Positions 27,861-37,923 of a stretch of DNA of 64,000 bases are shown here, in pieces. This stretch comes from JAFGSI01 sp041287425 (GTDB lineage: Bacteria > Chloroflexota > Anaerolineae > Anaerolineales > Villigracilaceae), in assembly GCA_041287425.1 (NCBI GenBank), contig JBEULG010000033.1, positions 1-64,000 on the forward strand, in the 5' to 3' direction. How positions within the stretch are numbered: the first letter of the stretch is position 1; each line of letters opens with the position of its first letter. The notes beneath the pieces are model-generated. The model was not told the DNA's origin. It saw only the letters and a list, made by a program, of their open reading frames with translations, and ran no database searches. A program made the translations under genes and the position numbers.

Positions 27861-28568
27861 TTACCTCTTCTGTGTATGAGGATATTCCTCTCCATGAAAT
27901 GCGTAAGGGAAGATGAACCAGACGATGGCGAACCCGGCCAGGGGTCCGGTGACGAGGCGCATCAGAGAGTTGAACGAGCCGAGGGCGTCGCCGACATAAA
28001 AGGTGGCGGGGAAAGCGTCCTGGGTTAGGATTCGCAGCCACTCGTTGGTGTCGCGAAATCCCTGCCCAAGGCCGGCCAGATCGCTGAACAGGTGCGAGCC
28101 GCCGTCGAGGGCAATTGGCAGGAGGAGCAGTACAAATCCCCACCACGTCAGCGGCCTGACCTTGCGGCGCAGCGGATACCACGCAACCGCGAAAATCCAG
28201 ACGCTGGTGTAGAACGAAATCATGCGATCTGACCAGGCGACCTTCCATCCCATCGTTTGATTGCCAATGAATTGGCGCAGCACCAGGGGATTGGCTGTGT
28301 TTTGCCAGGCCGCCTGAATCTCGGCCAGAGAATACATTGGCTTTTCGCCAAAGAGGAAGAAGGAACGCTCTGGCAGCTGATGACAGAGGAACGAGTACAC
28401 GAAGTAAATGACCTTCGCCTCACCAACGCGGCCAAAATGCATGAGGACAGGTGCGAGGAAGGGGATGAACACCCAAGCCCCATAGAAGACGAAGAAGAGG
28501 GCAAACCAATGCCTGGGAAGCCGCAGGGCGGACGTGCTGATAAGGTCTTTTGGGTTGTGAAACGTCAT
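27861..28568 (-). CDS. DUF2085-family membrane protein
   Basis: 235 aa with five to six membrane segments. The DUF2085 hallmark is seen as CHQLPERSFFLFG (Cys-His followed by ER-S-F), and RMISFYTSVW and ALDGGSHLF follow. Members are integral proteins of unknown function, often near redox or copper genes. The start at 28568 makes an ATGA overlap with the stop of the upstream cupredoxin remnant, and the gene ends 3 nt before the response regulator. Anything about transport would be guesswork. Confidence 0.82.
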   Translation of the reverse strand: MTFHNPKDLISTSALRLPRHWFALFFVFYGAWVFIPFLAPVLMHFGRVGEAKVIYFVYSFLCHQLPERSFFLFGEKPMYSLAEIQAAWQNTANPLVLRQFIGNQTMGWKVAWSDRMISFYTSVWIFAVAWYPLRRKVRPLTWWGFVLLLLPIALDGGSHLFSDLAGLGQGFRDTNEWLRILTQDAFPATFYVGDALGSFNSLMRLVTGPLAGFAIVWFIFPYAFHGEEYPHTQKR

Positions 28569-28807
28569 GAAAGGCTCACCTTCCCGATGCGGAGGCGAGG
28601 CGGATGCCCTGCACCATCGCTGCACCTTTGCCGTTGCTTGACCGTGATTTCCAGTTTCACGCTGACCTCATAGTGACCGGGCACGTGGCAAGCAAACTCC
28701 AGCGATCCGGCGGGCGCGGCCTGGGTGAAGGTATAGTCGAAAGACTTCGGTGCGGCTGCCTTCTTCTCCAGTATAAGCAGAATCAGACTCAAGACCAAGC
28801 GCCACAT
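28565..28807 (-). pseudogene. Remnant of a cupredoxin-domain gene
   Basis: 80 aa. Only the second half of a cupredoxin (plastocyanin-like) fold is present: FDYTFTQAAPAGSLEFACHVPGHYEV, cited here by its parts SLEFACHVPGHY and LEITVK. These hold the Cys and His copper ligands. The first half with the other His ligand is missing; it is replaced by a short hydrophobic lead (WRLVLSLILLILEK) of doubtful origin. The expected Met ligand after GHYE is replaced by Val or Ser. Translation may still be coupled to the DUF2085 gene (ATGA overlap). Likely a decayed copper protein gene. Confidence 0.65.
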
Positions 28808-28817
28808 ACACCACCAG

Positions 28818-28842
28818 CCAACAGGCCGTTTGGCCTGTTATT
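28818..28842 (-). terminator. Hairpin between two gene remnants
   Basis: AACAGGCC-GTTT-GGCCTGTT makes an 8-bp stem with a 4-nt loop. No long T tract follows on the minus strand, so its efficiency is unclear. Confidence 0.45.
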
Positions 28843-29308
28843 TAGGGGAAGGCGGGCAGCGAACGACGCATGTCCGTTCCAGGCGAGCTCTCTGGCTTGG
28901 TTGGGTAATAGGAAGACTATTCCGCAATCTGGCCCGATTTAGTGGCGTATATAATAAACCGGACAAGATTAACTCTTGTCCTGTTCGTATTTCCGGCCGC
29001 GCCAAAACCTCGGCGGGCACGCTCTGACACAAATGTGGATACCGCTCTACCAGCCGCGCAATATCCGCCAAATCTTTCTGGCGTTTATTGCTGCGCCATT
29101 CAGGGTCCAGCACCATCCAAATTTTCCCTCGCAGCACATCCTCCAGACGGGCAACGGGCAACTTCATGCCCAGCACTTCGGCTCCCGATGCGCTCTCCGC
29201 AAAAGCCTCGCAGCGGTCGTTGGTTTGGATTTGCACGCGCTGGCCTGAATCGGGGAGGGAGACGTTCAGGCTGTGAGCAAGGCGATTGCAATCATGGAGC
29301 AGGCACAA
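28838..29308 (-). pseudogene. C-terminal fragment of an AbiEii-like nucleotidyltransferase
   Basis: The fragment holds VLGMKLPVARLEDVLRGKIW and SNKRQKDLADIARLVERYP, the C-terminal hallmark of a common family of standalone nucleotidyltransferases (AbiEii/DUF-type toxins). The N-terminal catalytic part with the GS and DxD motifs is missing. The 5' end overlaps the end of the NAD-kinase-like gene, so the frame is probably a leftover truncated by rearrangement. After about residue 105 the sequence no longer looks like the family. Confidence 0.65.
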
Positions 29309-30227
29309 TCAACCGCGTCTTTTTCTTGGCTAGTCCAACCGTAGCAATCGCTCCGGCGTTGAACGCCAGGAAATCCGCCTCCACGCCGTCGCTGAAGATG
29401 ACCCCTCCTTCCGGCATCTGCGATTCGATGTACAGCGGTGAGTCCGGAGAAATCATCCCACAGGTAATGGAAGCCCGCGATGTCTTGCTGATGAATGGCT
29501 CGCGGACAACGAAGACAAGTTGATCCGCGTCCCAGGGTAAGCGCATAGGCTGCAGCGGTTGTGCGGCAGGAGAGAAGCCCAGCAGCAGGCCATTGGCCAT
29601 GTTAAACAGACTGCTCAGCCAACCGGTTGAACCGGCACCGGTCGAAACGATGATTCCACTGGAGGAGTGATCTTCCTCTTGCTCCTGCCAGCGCAGCCGG
29701 TAGCGCGCCGAGATGTGACTGCGTACACCGATGAACAGATCATTGAATGCCAGTAAAGACTGCCCGTCGTTCAGACGTGCTTCGGCCATGCTGATTTGCC
29801 GCTCGTGAAATTGACCTTTGAGTACCTGGAGGACAGCCTGCGGTGCAGTTCCCACAGTAAACGGCAGCAAAATGCCATCAATATGCGCGGGATCGGGGTT
29901 GACGGCGATGAGGGGCTGACCGTCGAGATATTTGGCGGTATTGACCACCAGGCCGTCGACGCCGATGGCAACGACCAGATCTGTCTCGGCGAAGACGAAG
30001 TTTGGCAGGAAACTGCGCTCGATTTCTTGTACTTTTGCGATGGGGAGAAGTCTGGAACGTAACGCAGCAAGGGCAGCATAGTATGTTTCATGCTCGCGCT
30101 CATAGATAGAGAAATCCAAGCCGTTATGCTCAAGGTAAAAGCGGGCCTGGGCACGGGTATTGAATCGTTCTACCAGCCCGTCGAGGCGAGTCTTGCGCGT
30201 GACTAGGACGATTTTTTCGTATTCCAA
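29292..30227 (-). CDS. NAD-kinase-like protein with variant GGDG motif
   Basis: 311 aa. The NAD(H) kinase fold is indicated by AIGVDGLVVNTAKYLDGQP (residues 88-106), where the canonical GGDGT is changed to GVDGL, and by STGAGSTGW at 195-203, the match of the canonical STPTGSTAY. VNPDPAHIDGILLPF lies between. Both sites are therefore present in modified form, so the enzyme may use another nucleotide or serve as a sensor. The start codon is TTG, two bases after the TAG of the SPFH gene with AGGAAAAG just upstream, a tightly coupled pair. Its partner gene suggests a job at the membrane. Confidence 0.8.
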   Translation of the reverse strand: MEYEKIVLVTRKTRLDGLVERFNTRAQARFYLEHNGLDFSIYEREHETYYAALAALRSRLLPIAKVQEIERSFLPNFVFAETDLVVAIGVDGLVVNTAKYLDGQPLIAVNPDPAHIDGILLPFTVGTAPQAVLQVLKGQFHERQISMAEARLNDGQSLLAFNDLFIGVRSHISARYRLRWQEQEEDHSSSGIIVSTGAGSTGWLSSLFNMANGLLLGFSPAAQPLQPMRLPWDADQLVFVVREPFISKTSRASITCGMISPDSPLYIESQMPEGGVIFSDGVEADFLAFNAGAIATVGLAKKKTRLIVPAP

Positions 30228-30229
30228 AT

Positions 30230-31261
30230 CTACTTTTCCTGCTGAGTAGTGGTTTGCGTCATGAGAAGTTGCAGCAGCTCAGGCGAAATGTTCAGGTTGC
30301 CGATGCGCGTCGCATTCTCTGCTAACTGTTTGAACGCCAGGCTGATCATCTTGCGCGGGTCAGTAGATTGCACGGCCAACATCTGTAGTGCCTCAGGCGG
30401 CAAGTCTTTGAAAGGCTTGACCGTGGCCTCGATGGCATAGGCTTGGGCTTCGGCCTCCGCGCGGGTATTTTCCGCACGCGCGGCCACTAACTTCTTGCGT
30501 TCCATTTCGAGGGCAATCTGGCCGTTCAACTTTGCCTGACGCACTTGCTGTTCTTTGGCTTCTACAGCCAGGTCGGCTTTGACTTTCGCTTCGCGAATCT
30601 GCCGCTTCTTTTCTTCCACAGCGATCTCTGTGTTGAGTTCGTTCTCTTTGATGCGGCGTTCCTGTTCGACCGCGGCGTTGCGTCTATCATAGACAGCCTG
30701 GTCGGCGCGGCGGAGGAGTTCCTCGCGTGCTTCGGCCTCGAGCGCCTTCGCCATTTCGGGAGAAGGACGGATGGCCTGAATCGAGAGCGCTAACAGTTCT
30801 ATCCCCATCGTGGTCAGAGATTCGCTGACAGCGAACTTGTCGAAGACGGCGGCCGCAATCGCTTCGGAAGCATGAATGGCATCGCGCAATGGCAATCGTT
30901 GCACTTCGGCGCGCACCAGCACTTGTAGGAGATTGATCAACCGCTGGGGCAACTTTTGTGGGTCTTCGGAGAGATAGTTTTCCGGTCTGCCGTCCACCGT
31001 ATAGTTGAGCAGTTGGGCAAGTCTTTGCGGTTCTTTTACCCGGTAAGTCAACTGCCCCTGAATGGTGACGGCTTGAAAGTCCTTGCTGATTTCATTGAAA
31101 ATGAACGGTACATCGGCGCTGGCAATGGGGATGATTATCAACGACGAAACGGGTTTGAAATAGAGGAAAGCCAGCCCGGTGCCTGCCCGGACAAGTTTGC
31201 CGCCGCTATAGTGCATAACGTAATAGGCAGGGGGAACTTTGATGTATTGAAAGCCAAACAT
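30230..31261 (-). CDS. SPFH/band 7-domain protein with long coiled coil
   Basis: 343 aa. An SPFH (stomatin/flotillin) domain covers about 20-180: it starts with FQYIKVPPAYYVMHYSGG, passes LTYRVKEPQRLAQLL and ends with GIELLALSIQAIRPSPEMAKAL (motif parts cited). A charged coiled coil (about 185-300) full of Glu, Lys and Arg follows, then the hydrophilic tail PELLQLLMTQTTTQQEK. No membrane helix is seen at the N terminus, so it would attach peripherally or by oligomerisation. GGAGGAG precedes the ATG. SPFH proteins build membrane scaffolds; the coupled NAD-kinase-like gene is unusual. Confidence 0.88.
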   Translation of the reverse strand: MFGFQYIKVPPAYYVMHYSGGKLVRAGTGLAFLYFKPVSSLIIIPIASADVPFIFNEISKDFQAVTIQGQLTYRVKEPQRLAQLLNYTVDGRPENYLSEDPQKLPQRLINLLQVLVRAEVQRLPLRDAIHASEAIAAAVFDKFAVSESLTTMGIELLALSIQAIRPSPEMAKALEAEAREELLRRADQAVYDRRNAAVEQERRIKENELNTEIAVEEKKRQIREAKVKADLAVEAKEQQVRQAKLNGQIALEMERKKLVAARAENTRAEAEAQAYAIEATVKPFKDLPPEALQMLAVQSTDPRKMISLAFKQLAENATRIGNLNISPELLQLLMTQTTTQQEK

Positions 31262-31347
31262 TGTTCTCCTCCAGAATGTGAATTGGGTTATCCTGTGCGA
31301 GTCTGAATCGGCCGATAGGTATTCATCTCGCTGCATGGTAACTTTGC

Positions 31348-32337
31348 TCAACCGTGCCCTGCGTGGACTCGCTCCCACATGGCCTGAATGAATCGGACCA
31401 CAAGGCCGGCCTCCTTCACCGTGGTCAAATTGGCATTGTCCAGATTGTACCAGGGGAATTGCATGTCCACTGGCTGTCCTTTTTCATCCTGTCCACGCAC
31501 GATCAGGTGTTCCAGCGTGGCCTCGGCTCTAACGTAGCCGAGTGGCATCAGGCACCAGGAATCTGGTTGCGCACTCCATCCCCCTTTGAGCGGAGGGCGA
31601 AACATCAGACCAACCAGGTAATCGGGCGTAACGCGAACGTACGAACTGGTCAGGCTGTCTAGGAATTGTCGTTGCAGTCGTTCCACGAAACCCTTCTCGA
31701 CCGCTGAGGCATCTTTGCTAGGGACGAAGCGAATGAAGTGAACGTCCGGCCGAGGAACGTTTTGCCAGGGGAAGCGAGAGAAAAGGCGGTAATAACGGTT
31801 TTGTTCGCGTCGCCGCCAGAGCGTCTCCAAGAGAGCCTCGAAAAATGGAACAGCCTGGGGCATGTCTTTGGGAAACTCGAATCCCCAATTTCCTGCCAGT
31901 TCGATGCTCACGAAATCCGGTTCGGGAAACAGGCGTAACACGTCCTGACGCGTCAGAGCGCCACGCAAGAGGAAGGACTGTCCCTCCACGCTGATGTGAA
32001 GAAAGGGGCCGGCGGCGATTTCGGCTTCGTATTCCCGGCTCAAGTCCACCTCGCGCCAGCGACGGCCGGTACGCCAGCGCAGGTGATTCCCTTCCAGGAT
32101 GACCTCACCGCGCCCCCTTGCCGCGAGGCGCTCCATCCAGGGGTAGGTCAGTACTGCCGAAATCAGCCCCAAGGCGAGCGTTCCCGCGCAGGTCAATAGA
32201 CCGGCCCAGTTCGGCATCTCCCAGCCGGTGAGGGCGACGATACCGATCAACCCGCCAATCCAGATGAGCAAGAAAAGAACGACGGGTAGGACAACGGTAA
32301 ACCAACCGCTACGGTAAGGAACGGTCAGGCGTAACAT
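31348..32337 (-). CDS. Two-helix membrane protein of unknown function
   Basis: 329 aa. Two membrane segments (about 12-35 and 43-65) with a short basic loop are followed by a soluble C-terminal part of 260 residues. It has a strand-rich segment (RGEVILEGNHLRWRTGRRW) that resembles a small PH-like bacterial domain, and no known catalytic motif. The start at 32337 is favoured because it begins right before the first helix; AAGGGG lies upstream. It precedes the SPFH gene by 86 nt and is probably in one operon with it. Confidence 0.65.
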   Translation of the reverse strand: MLRLTVPYRSGWFTVVLPVVLFLLIWIGGLIGIVALTGWEMPNWAGLLTCAGTLALGLISAVLTYPWMERLAARGRGEVILEGNHLRWRTGRRWREVDLSREYEAEIAAGPFLHISVEGQSFLLRGALTRQDVLRLFPEPDFVSIELAGNWGFEFPKDMPQAVPFFEALLETLWRRREQNRYYRLFSRFPWQNVPRPDVHFIRFVPSKDASAVEKGFVERLQRQFLDSLTSSYVRVTPDYLVGLMFRPPLKGGWSAQPDSWCLMPLGYVRAEATLEHLIVRGQDEKGQPVDMQFPWYNLDNANLTTVKEAGLVVRFIQAMWERVHAGHG

Positions 32338-32647
32338 CGTCGTGAAGTACCCCTTGCCTTGCAGGTTCTGCTTGTTGGAATGTCCAGTTGTCGGTTCCAG
32401 TATATCACAAGCGCCTTGCTCGGTGACAGGCCCCAGCATGATGGCGGTTGTAGTGGGCTTCGTTGCTTCCTTCGCTCGCTTCTCGACTCCGGCGGCTCGC
32501 CAAGACACCACTTTGTTGGCGTTTGCAATAAGGCATTTTGAACATGCTGTACAAGGGGAAGGATATCCTTGACGGAATCTCTCTGTCCTCGTTAAAATAG
32601 TTTAGAGTATTAACCATTAATCTTCCTAACTACGAACAGGAGCGGCC
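32338..32647. promoter_or_regulatory. Divergent regulatory region before marR-like gene
   Basis: A 310-bp gap between the minus-strand membrane-protein gene and the plus-strand MarR gene. AT-rich sequence at 32590-32630 contains an imperfect dyad, TTAGAGTATTAA / TTAATCTTCCTAA (32602-32629), a possible MarR operator, and TAAAAT (32593-32598), a weak -10 candidate. No gene was recognised in the rest. Confidence 0.4.
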
Positions 32648-33106
32648 ATGAATGCCTTGGATTCCTCTGCCGAGGCCTTGCGTCAGGCGGTCGAAGTGTT
32701 CTGGGATGTCTTCCCTCCCCTCTGGCAGCGCATCCGCGCCCACATTCACCAAACGGCAAGGGAGCGTTTCGGGGTCAGCGTGGAGCAGTTCCATATCCTG
32801 CGCCACATCCGCCGTGGACAGGGCTCGGTCAGTGAACTGGCCAGGGTCAAGAACATCAGCCGCGCCGCCGTCAGTCAGGCAGTGGATGCGCTGGTGGCGC
32901 GCGGCCTTGTCAGCCGCGCCACCGACCCGCGCGACCGCCGCCATATTCATCTGGCGCTGACCGAGTCGGGACAGGCGCTGTTGGAGGCTATCTTCGACGA
33001 AACCCGCCAATGGATGATGCGTCTCCTCGCTCCCCTCGCGGCGGAGGAGGTGGCGACCCTCACGCAGGCGATGGCGTTGCTCCGCAAGGTGGAGGAACAG
33101 CAGTGA
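32648..33106 (+). CDS. MarR-family transcriptional regulator
   Basis: 152 aa. The winged helix-turn-helix is seen as FHILRHIRRGQGSVSELARV and NISRAAVSQAVDALVARGLV, then the wing DPRDRRHIHLALTESGQALL (each part of one domain). MarR proteins are usually ligand-released repressors of drug efflux. CAGGAGCGG precedes the ATG. It lies 26 nt upstream of the ABC exporter genes, so it most likely regulates them and itself, through the AT-rich dyad upstream. Confidence 0.93.
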   Translation: MNALDSSAEALRQAVEVFWDVFPPLWQRIRAHIHQTARERFGVSVEQFHILRHIRRGQGSVSELARVKNISRAAVSQAVDALVARGLVSRATDPRDRRHIHLALTESGQALLEAIFDETRQWMMRLLAPLAAEEVATLTQAMALLRKVEEQQ

Positions 33107-33132
33107 TGCGCTCCCGTGTTCCGAGGTAAGGC

Positions 33133-34880
<1,748 letters not shown>

Positions 34881-34884
<4 letters not shown>

Positions 34885-36716
34885 CCGTCCAGGCGCCGCC
34901 TCCGATGAACGCCGCCGAAATCCGCGCCCGGATGATGCGCGGCGGACCAGGTCAGCCGGGGAAAATCGAGAAAGCGCGCAACCCGCGACGGGCGCTGGCG
35001 CGTCTGGCGCGCTATCTGCATCCCTACCGCTTCCCGCTCCTGGTTGTGCTGGGGTTCATCCTCGCCTCCACCGCCCTCGGGCTGGCAGGGCCGTATCTCA
35101 TGGGTCAGGCCATTGACCGTTTCATCGCCGCCCGCCGCCTGGACGGGCTGGGGACGTTTGCCCTGTGGATGCTCATCGTCTTCGTCGCCGCCAATCTCTG
35201 CGACCTGGCCTCCGGCTGGATGATGGCGCGCCTGTCGCAGAAGGCGCTTCAGGGCGTGCGACGCGACCTGTTCGAGCACCTGCAAACCCTGCCGATGAAG
35301 TTTTTCGACAGCCACACTGCCGGCGAGTTGATGAGCCGTCTGACCAACGATATTGACGCCATCAATCAGGCCGTTTCGCAAAACGTGGTCTCTCTGGTCG
35401 CCAGCCTGCTTTCCATGGCCGGCATCCTGATCGCCATGGCGCTGATGAACCTGTGGCTGACGCTGGCGGCGCTGGCGGTCGTGCCGCTGATGCTTTGGTT
35501 TGCCGGTTTCGTCGCCCGCTACACGCGCAAAGGTTTCCGCGAACTGCAAAAGCGGCTGGGGGAATTGAACAGCGTGATGGAGGAATCCATCAGCGGCCAG
35601 CGGGTGGTCAAGGCGTTCCGCCGCAGCGACGCCGCGCTGACCGCTTTTCGGAAGAGCAATCAGGAGGTCTATCGGGCGGCCGTTTACGCCAATTCCTATG
35701 CCCTGCTACTCATGCCGCTGACCAATCAGTTGGGCAATCTATTCGTCATTGCCATCGCCGGGCTGGGCGGCTGGTTGGCGTTGAAAGGCCTGGTCACGGT
35801 CGGGACGATTGCCGCCTTCATCAGTTATGGACGCTCCTTCGTGGGGCCGCTGCGTCAACTCTCCAACATCTACAACGCCATCCAGGCGGCGCTGGCGGGG
35901 GCGGAGCGCGTCTTCGATATCCTCGACACGCCTTCCGAGGTGGACGAGGCAGAGGCCTCCGCCGCGCCGGGGCCGGTGGCCGGTCACGTGCGCTTCGAGG
36001 CGGTCAACTTTGCCTATGTGGAGGGGACGCCGGTCATCAAGAATATGACGCTGGAGGCGCGGCCCGGCGAGACGGTTGCCCTGGTCGGACCGACCGGGGC
36101 GGGCAAGACCACCCTGGTCAACCTGTTGATGCGTTTCTACGAACCGCAGAGCGGCTGCATCCGCCTCGATGGCGTGGACGTTCGGGACATCCCCAAGGCC
36201 GACCTGCGCCGCCGGCTGGGAATCGTGCTCCAGGAGACCTTCCTGTTCTCGGCCTCGGTGATGGATAACATCCGGTACGGGCGGCCGGAGGCCAGCGACG
36301 AGGAGGTCATCGCCGCGGCGCAACTGGCCGAGGCTGACCATTTCATCCGTCAACTGCCGCAGGGGTACCAGACGCTGCTTTCGGAGCGGGCCGCCAACCT
36401 CAGCCAGGGGCAGCGGCAATTGCTGGCCATCGCCCGCGCCGTTCTCGCCAACCCTTCCATTCTCATCCTCGATGAGGCCACCAGCAGCGTGGACACGCGC
36501 ACCGAGGCGCGCATTCAGCAGGCGTTGCTGCGCCTGCGCAAGGGGCGCACCTCCTTCGTCATTGCCCACCGCCTGAGCACCATCCGCGACGCCGACAAGG
36601 TGGTGGTCATCCGCAACGGCGAGATTGTCGAACAGGGTACGTATCGCCAACTGCTCGAGCGGCGCGGCTTTTTCTACCACCTGTATATGAGTCAATTCAA
36701 GGGAGAGGCAATTTAA
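34881..36716 (+). CDS. ABC multidrug exporter half, active ATPase site
   Basis: 611 aa. The N terminus has a 35-residue basic extension, then six membrane helices and the ATPase domain. Walker A is GPTGAGKTT, Walker B ILILDEATSSVD with catalytic Glu532, and the H-loop has His563 (VIAHRLST). The signature is changed to LSQGQ (507-511). This is exactly the reverse of the defects in the upstream partner: the active site is formed by this Walker motif and the partner's LSGGQ. It probably exports hydrophobic compounds under control of the MarR protein. Confidence 0.95.
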
Positions 36717-36777
36717 CCGGCAGCCGGCCTGTGCGGCCGGCTCTCGCCATAAGTGGCAAATTAAATGGCTTTTTTCA

Positions 36778-36816
36778 ATCAAGGACCCGTTCCCTGCGAG
36801 GGAACGAGTCCTTGAT
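36778..36816. repeat. Repeated long hairpin, copy 1
   Basis: Arms ATCAAGGACCCGTTCCCT and AGGGAACGAGTCCTTGAT enclose a GCG loop. It lies between the convergent ABC operon and the aldo/keto reductase gene. Close copies are at 46099-46133 and 63574-63606. It has no U tract here, though T6 precedes it at 36770-36775. A separate GC-rich stem, AGCCGGCC/GGCCGGCT, is at 36722-36742. Confidence 0.85.
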
Positions 36817-36875
36817 TATGCGTTTGTGTGTTACGGACAGGGTGTGATTTTCAAAAATGGTGTGGCTGATGTTTT

Positions 36876-37856
36876 TTACTGATGCCCGACGATGCGGTGC
36901 GGCTGGTAGAGTTCTTCCAGGTAAGTCATCTCTTCCTGGCTCAACGAAACGGAGAGGGCGGCGACGGCATCTTCCAGGTGCGAAATCTTGGTCGCCCCCA
37001 CAATCGGCGCGACGACGGGCGGTTTGTGGAGCAGCCAGGCCAGGGCAATTTGGGCGCGCGGCACGCCGTGCTTCTGCGCCAGTTCGGCCACCCGCTCGAC
37101 AATCGGGCGGTCCATCTCGGCAGCAGCGTCGTACTTCATTTTCTGAATCTGGTCAGTTTCATAGCGGAGGGTACTCTCAGACCAGTCGCGCGTCAGGCGG
37201 CCCGAGGCCAGCGGGCTGTAGGGAATCGAACCAATTCCCTCGGCGCGGCAGAGCGGCATCATCTCACGCTCTTCTTCGCGGTACATCAGGTTGTAGTGAT
37301 TTTGCATGGAGACGAAGCGCGTCCAGCCGTGTTTTTCGGCTACATACAGCGCCTTTTGGAACTGCCAGGCCCACATGGCCGAAGCGCCGATGTAGCGGGC
37401 TTTGCCAGCGCGGACGACATCGTTGAGGGCCTCCATCGTCTCTTCGATGGGAGTTTCATAGTCCCAGCGGTGAATCTGGTACAGGTCCACGTAATCCGTC
37501 CCCAGCCGCCGCAGGCTGTTGTCTATCTCGGTCAGAATGGCCTTGCGCGAGAGTCCGCCGCCGTTGGGGTCTTCGCGCATTTTGAAGAAGACTTTGGTGG
37601 CGATGACCACTTCCTCGCGCCGGGCGAAATCCTTGAGCGCGCGCCCCAAAATCTCCTCGCTGCGCCCCAGCGAGTAGACATTGGCAGTGTCAAAGAAGTT
37701 GATTCCCAGTTCAAGGGCTTTCTGGATGATGGGACGGCTCTCGTCCTCCTTCAGCACCCACTTGTGAACCCATCGGTCGGGGTCACCAAAGCCCATGCAG
37801 CCCAGGCAAATGCGCGAGACTTTGAGACCGGTGTTGCCAAGTCGTGCGTATTCCAT
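36876..37856 (-). CDS. Aldo/keto reductase (YajO/Tas-like group)
   Basis: 326 aa. The TIM-barrel AKR pattern is complete: MEYARLGNTGLKVSRICLGC (N-terminal signature), FFDTANVYSLGRSEEILGRAL with catalytic Asp and Tyr (parts FFDTANVY and GRSEEILG), Lys in VVIATKVFF, His in YQIHRWD, and a C-terminal APIVGATKISHLEDA that binds NADP(H). It reduces aldehydes or ketones. The ATG at 37856 has AAGGAG 7 nt before. Last gene of the MerR-controlled operon, 67 nt after the MFS gene. Confidence 0.93.
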   Translation of the reverse strand: MEYARLGNTGLKVSRICLGCMGFGDPDRWVHKWVLKEDESRPIIQKALELGINFFDTANVYSLGRSEEILGRALKDFARREEVVIATKVFFKMREDPNGGGLSRKAILTEIDNSLRRLGTDYVDLYQIHRWDYETPIEETMEALNDVVRAGKARYIGASAMWAWQFQKALYVAEKHGWTRFVSMQNHYNLMYREEEREMMPLCRAEGIGSIPYSPLASGRLTRDWSESTLRYETDQIQKMKYDAAAEMDRPIVERVAELAQKHGVPRAQIALAWLLHKPPVVAPIVGATKISHLEDAVAALSVSLSQEEMTYLEELYQPHRIVGHQ

Positions 37857-37923
37857 GTGTTGCTCCTTTTTCAAATAGTGAGAGACCACTTGCTATGCAG
37901 GCTGAAAACCTGCGTTAAAAAAG

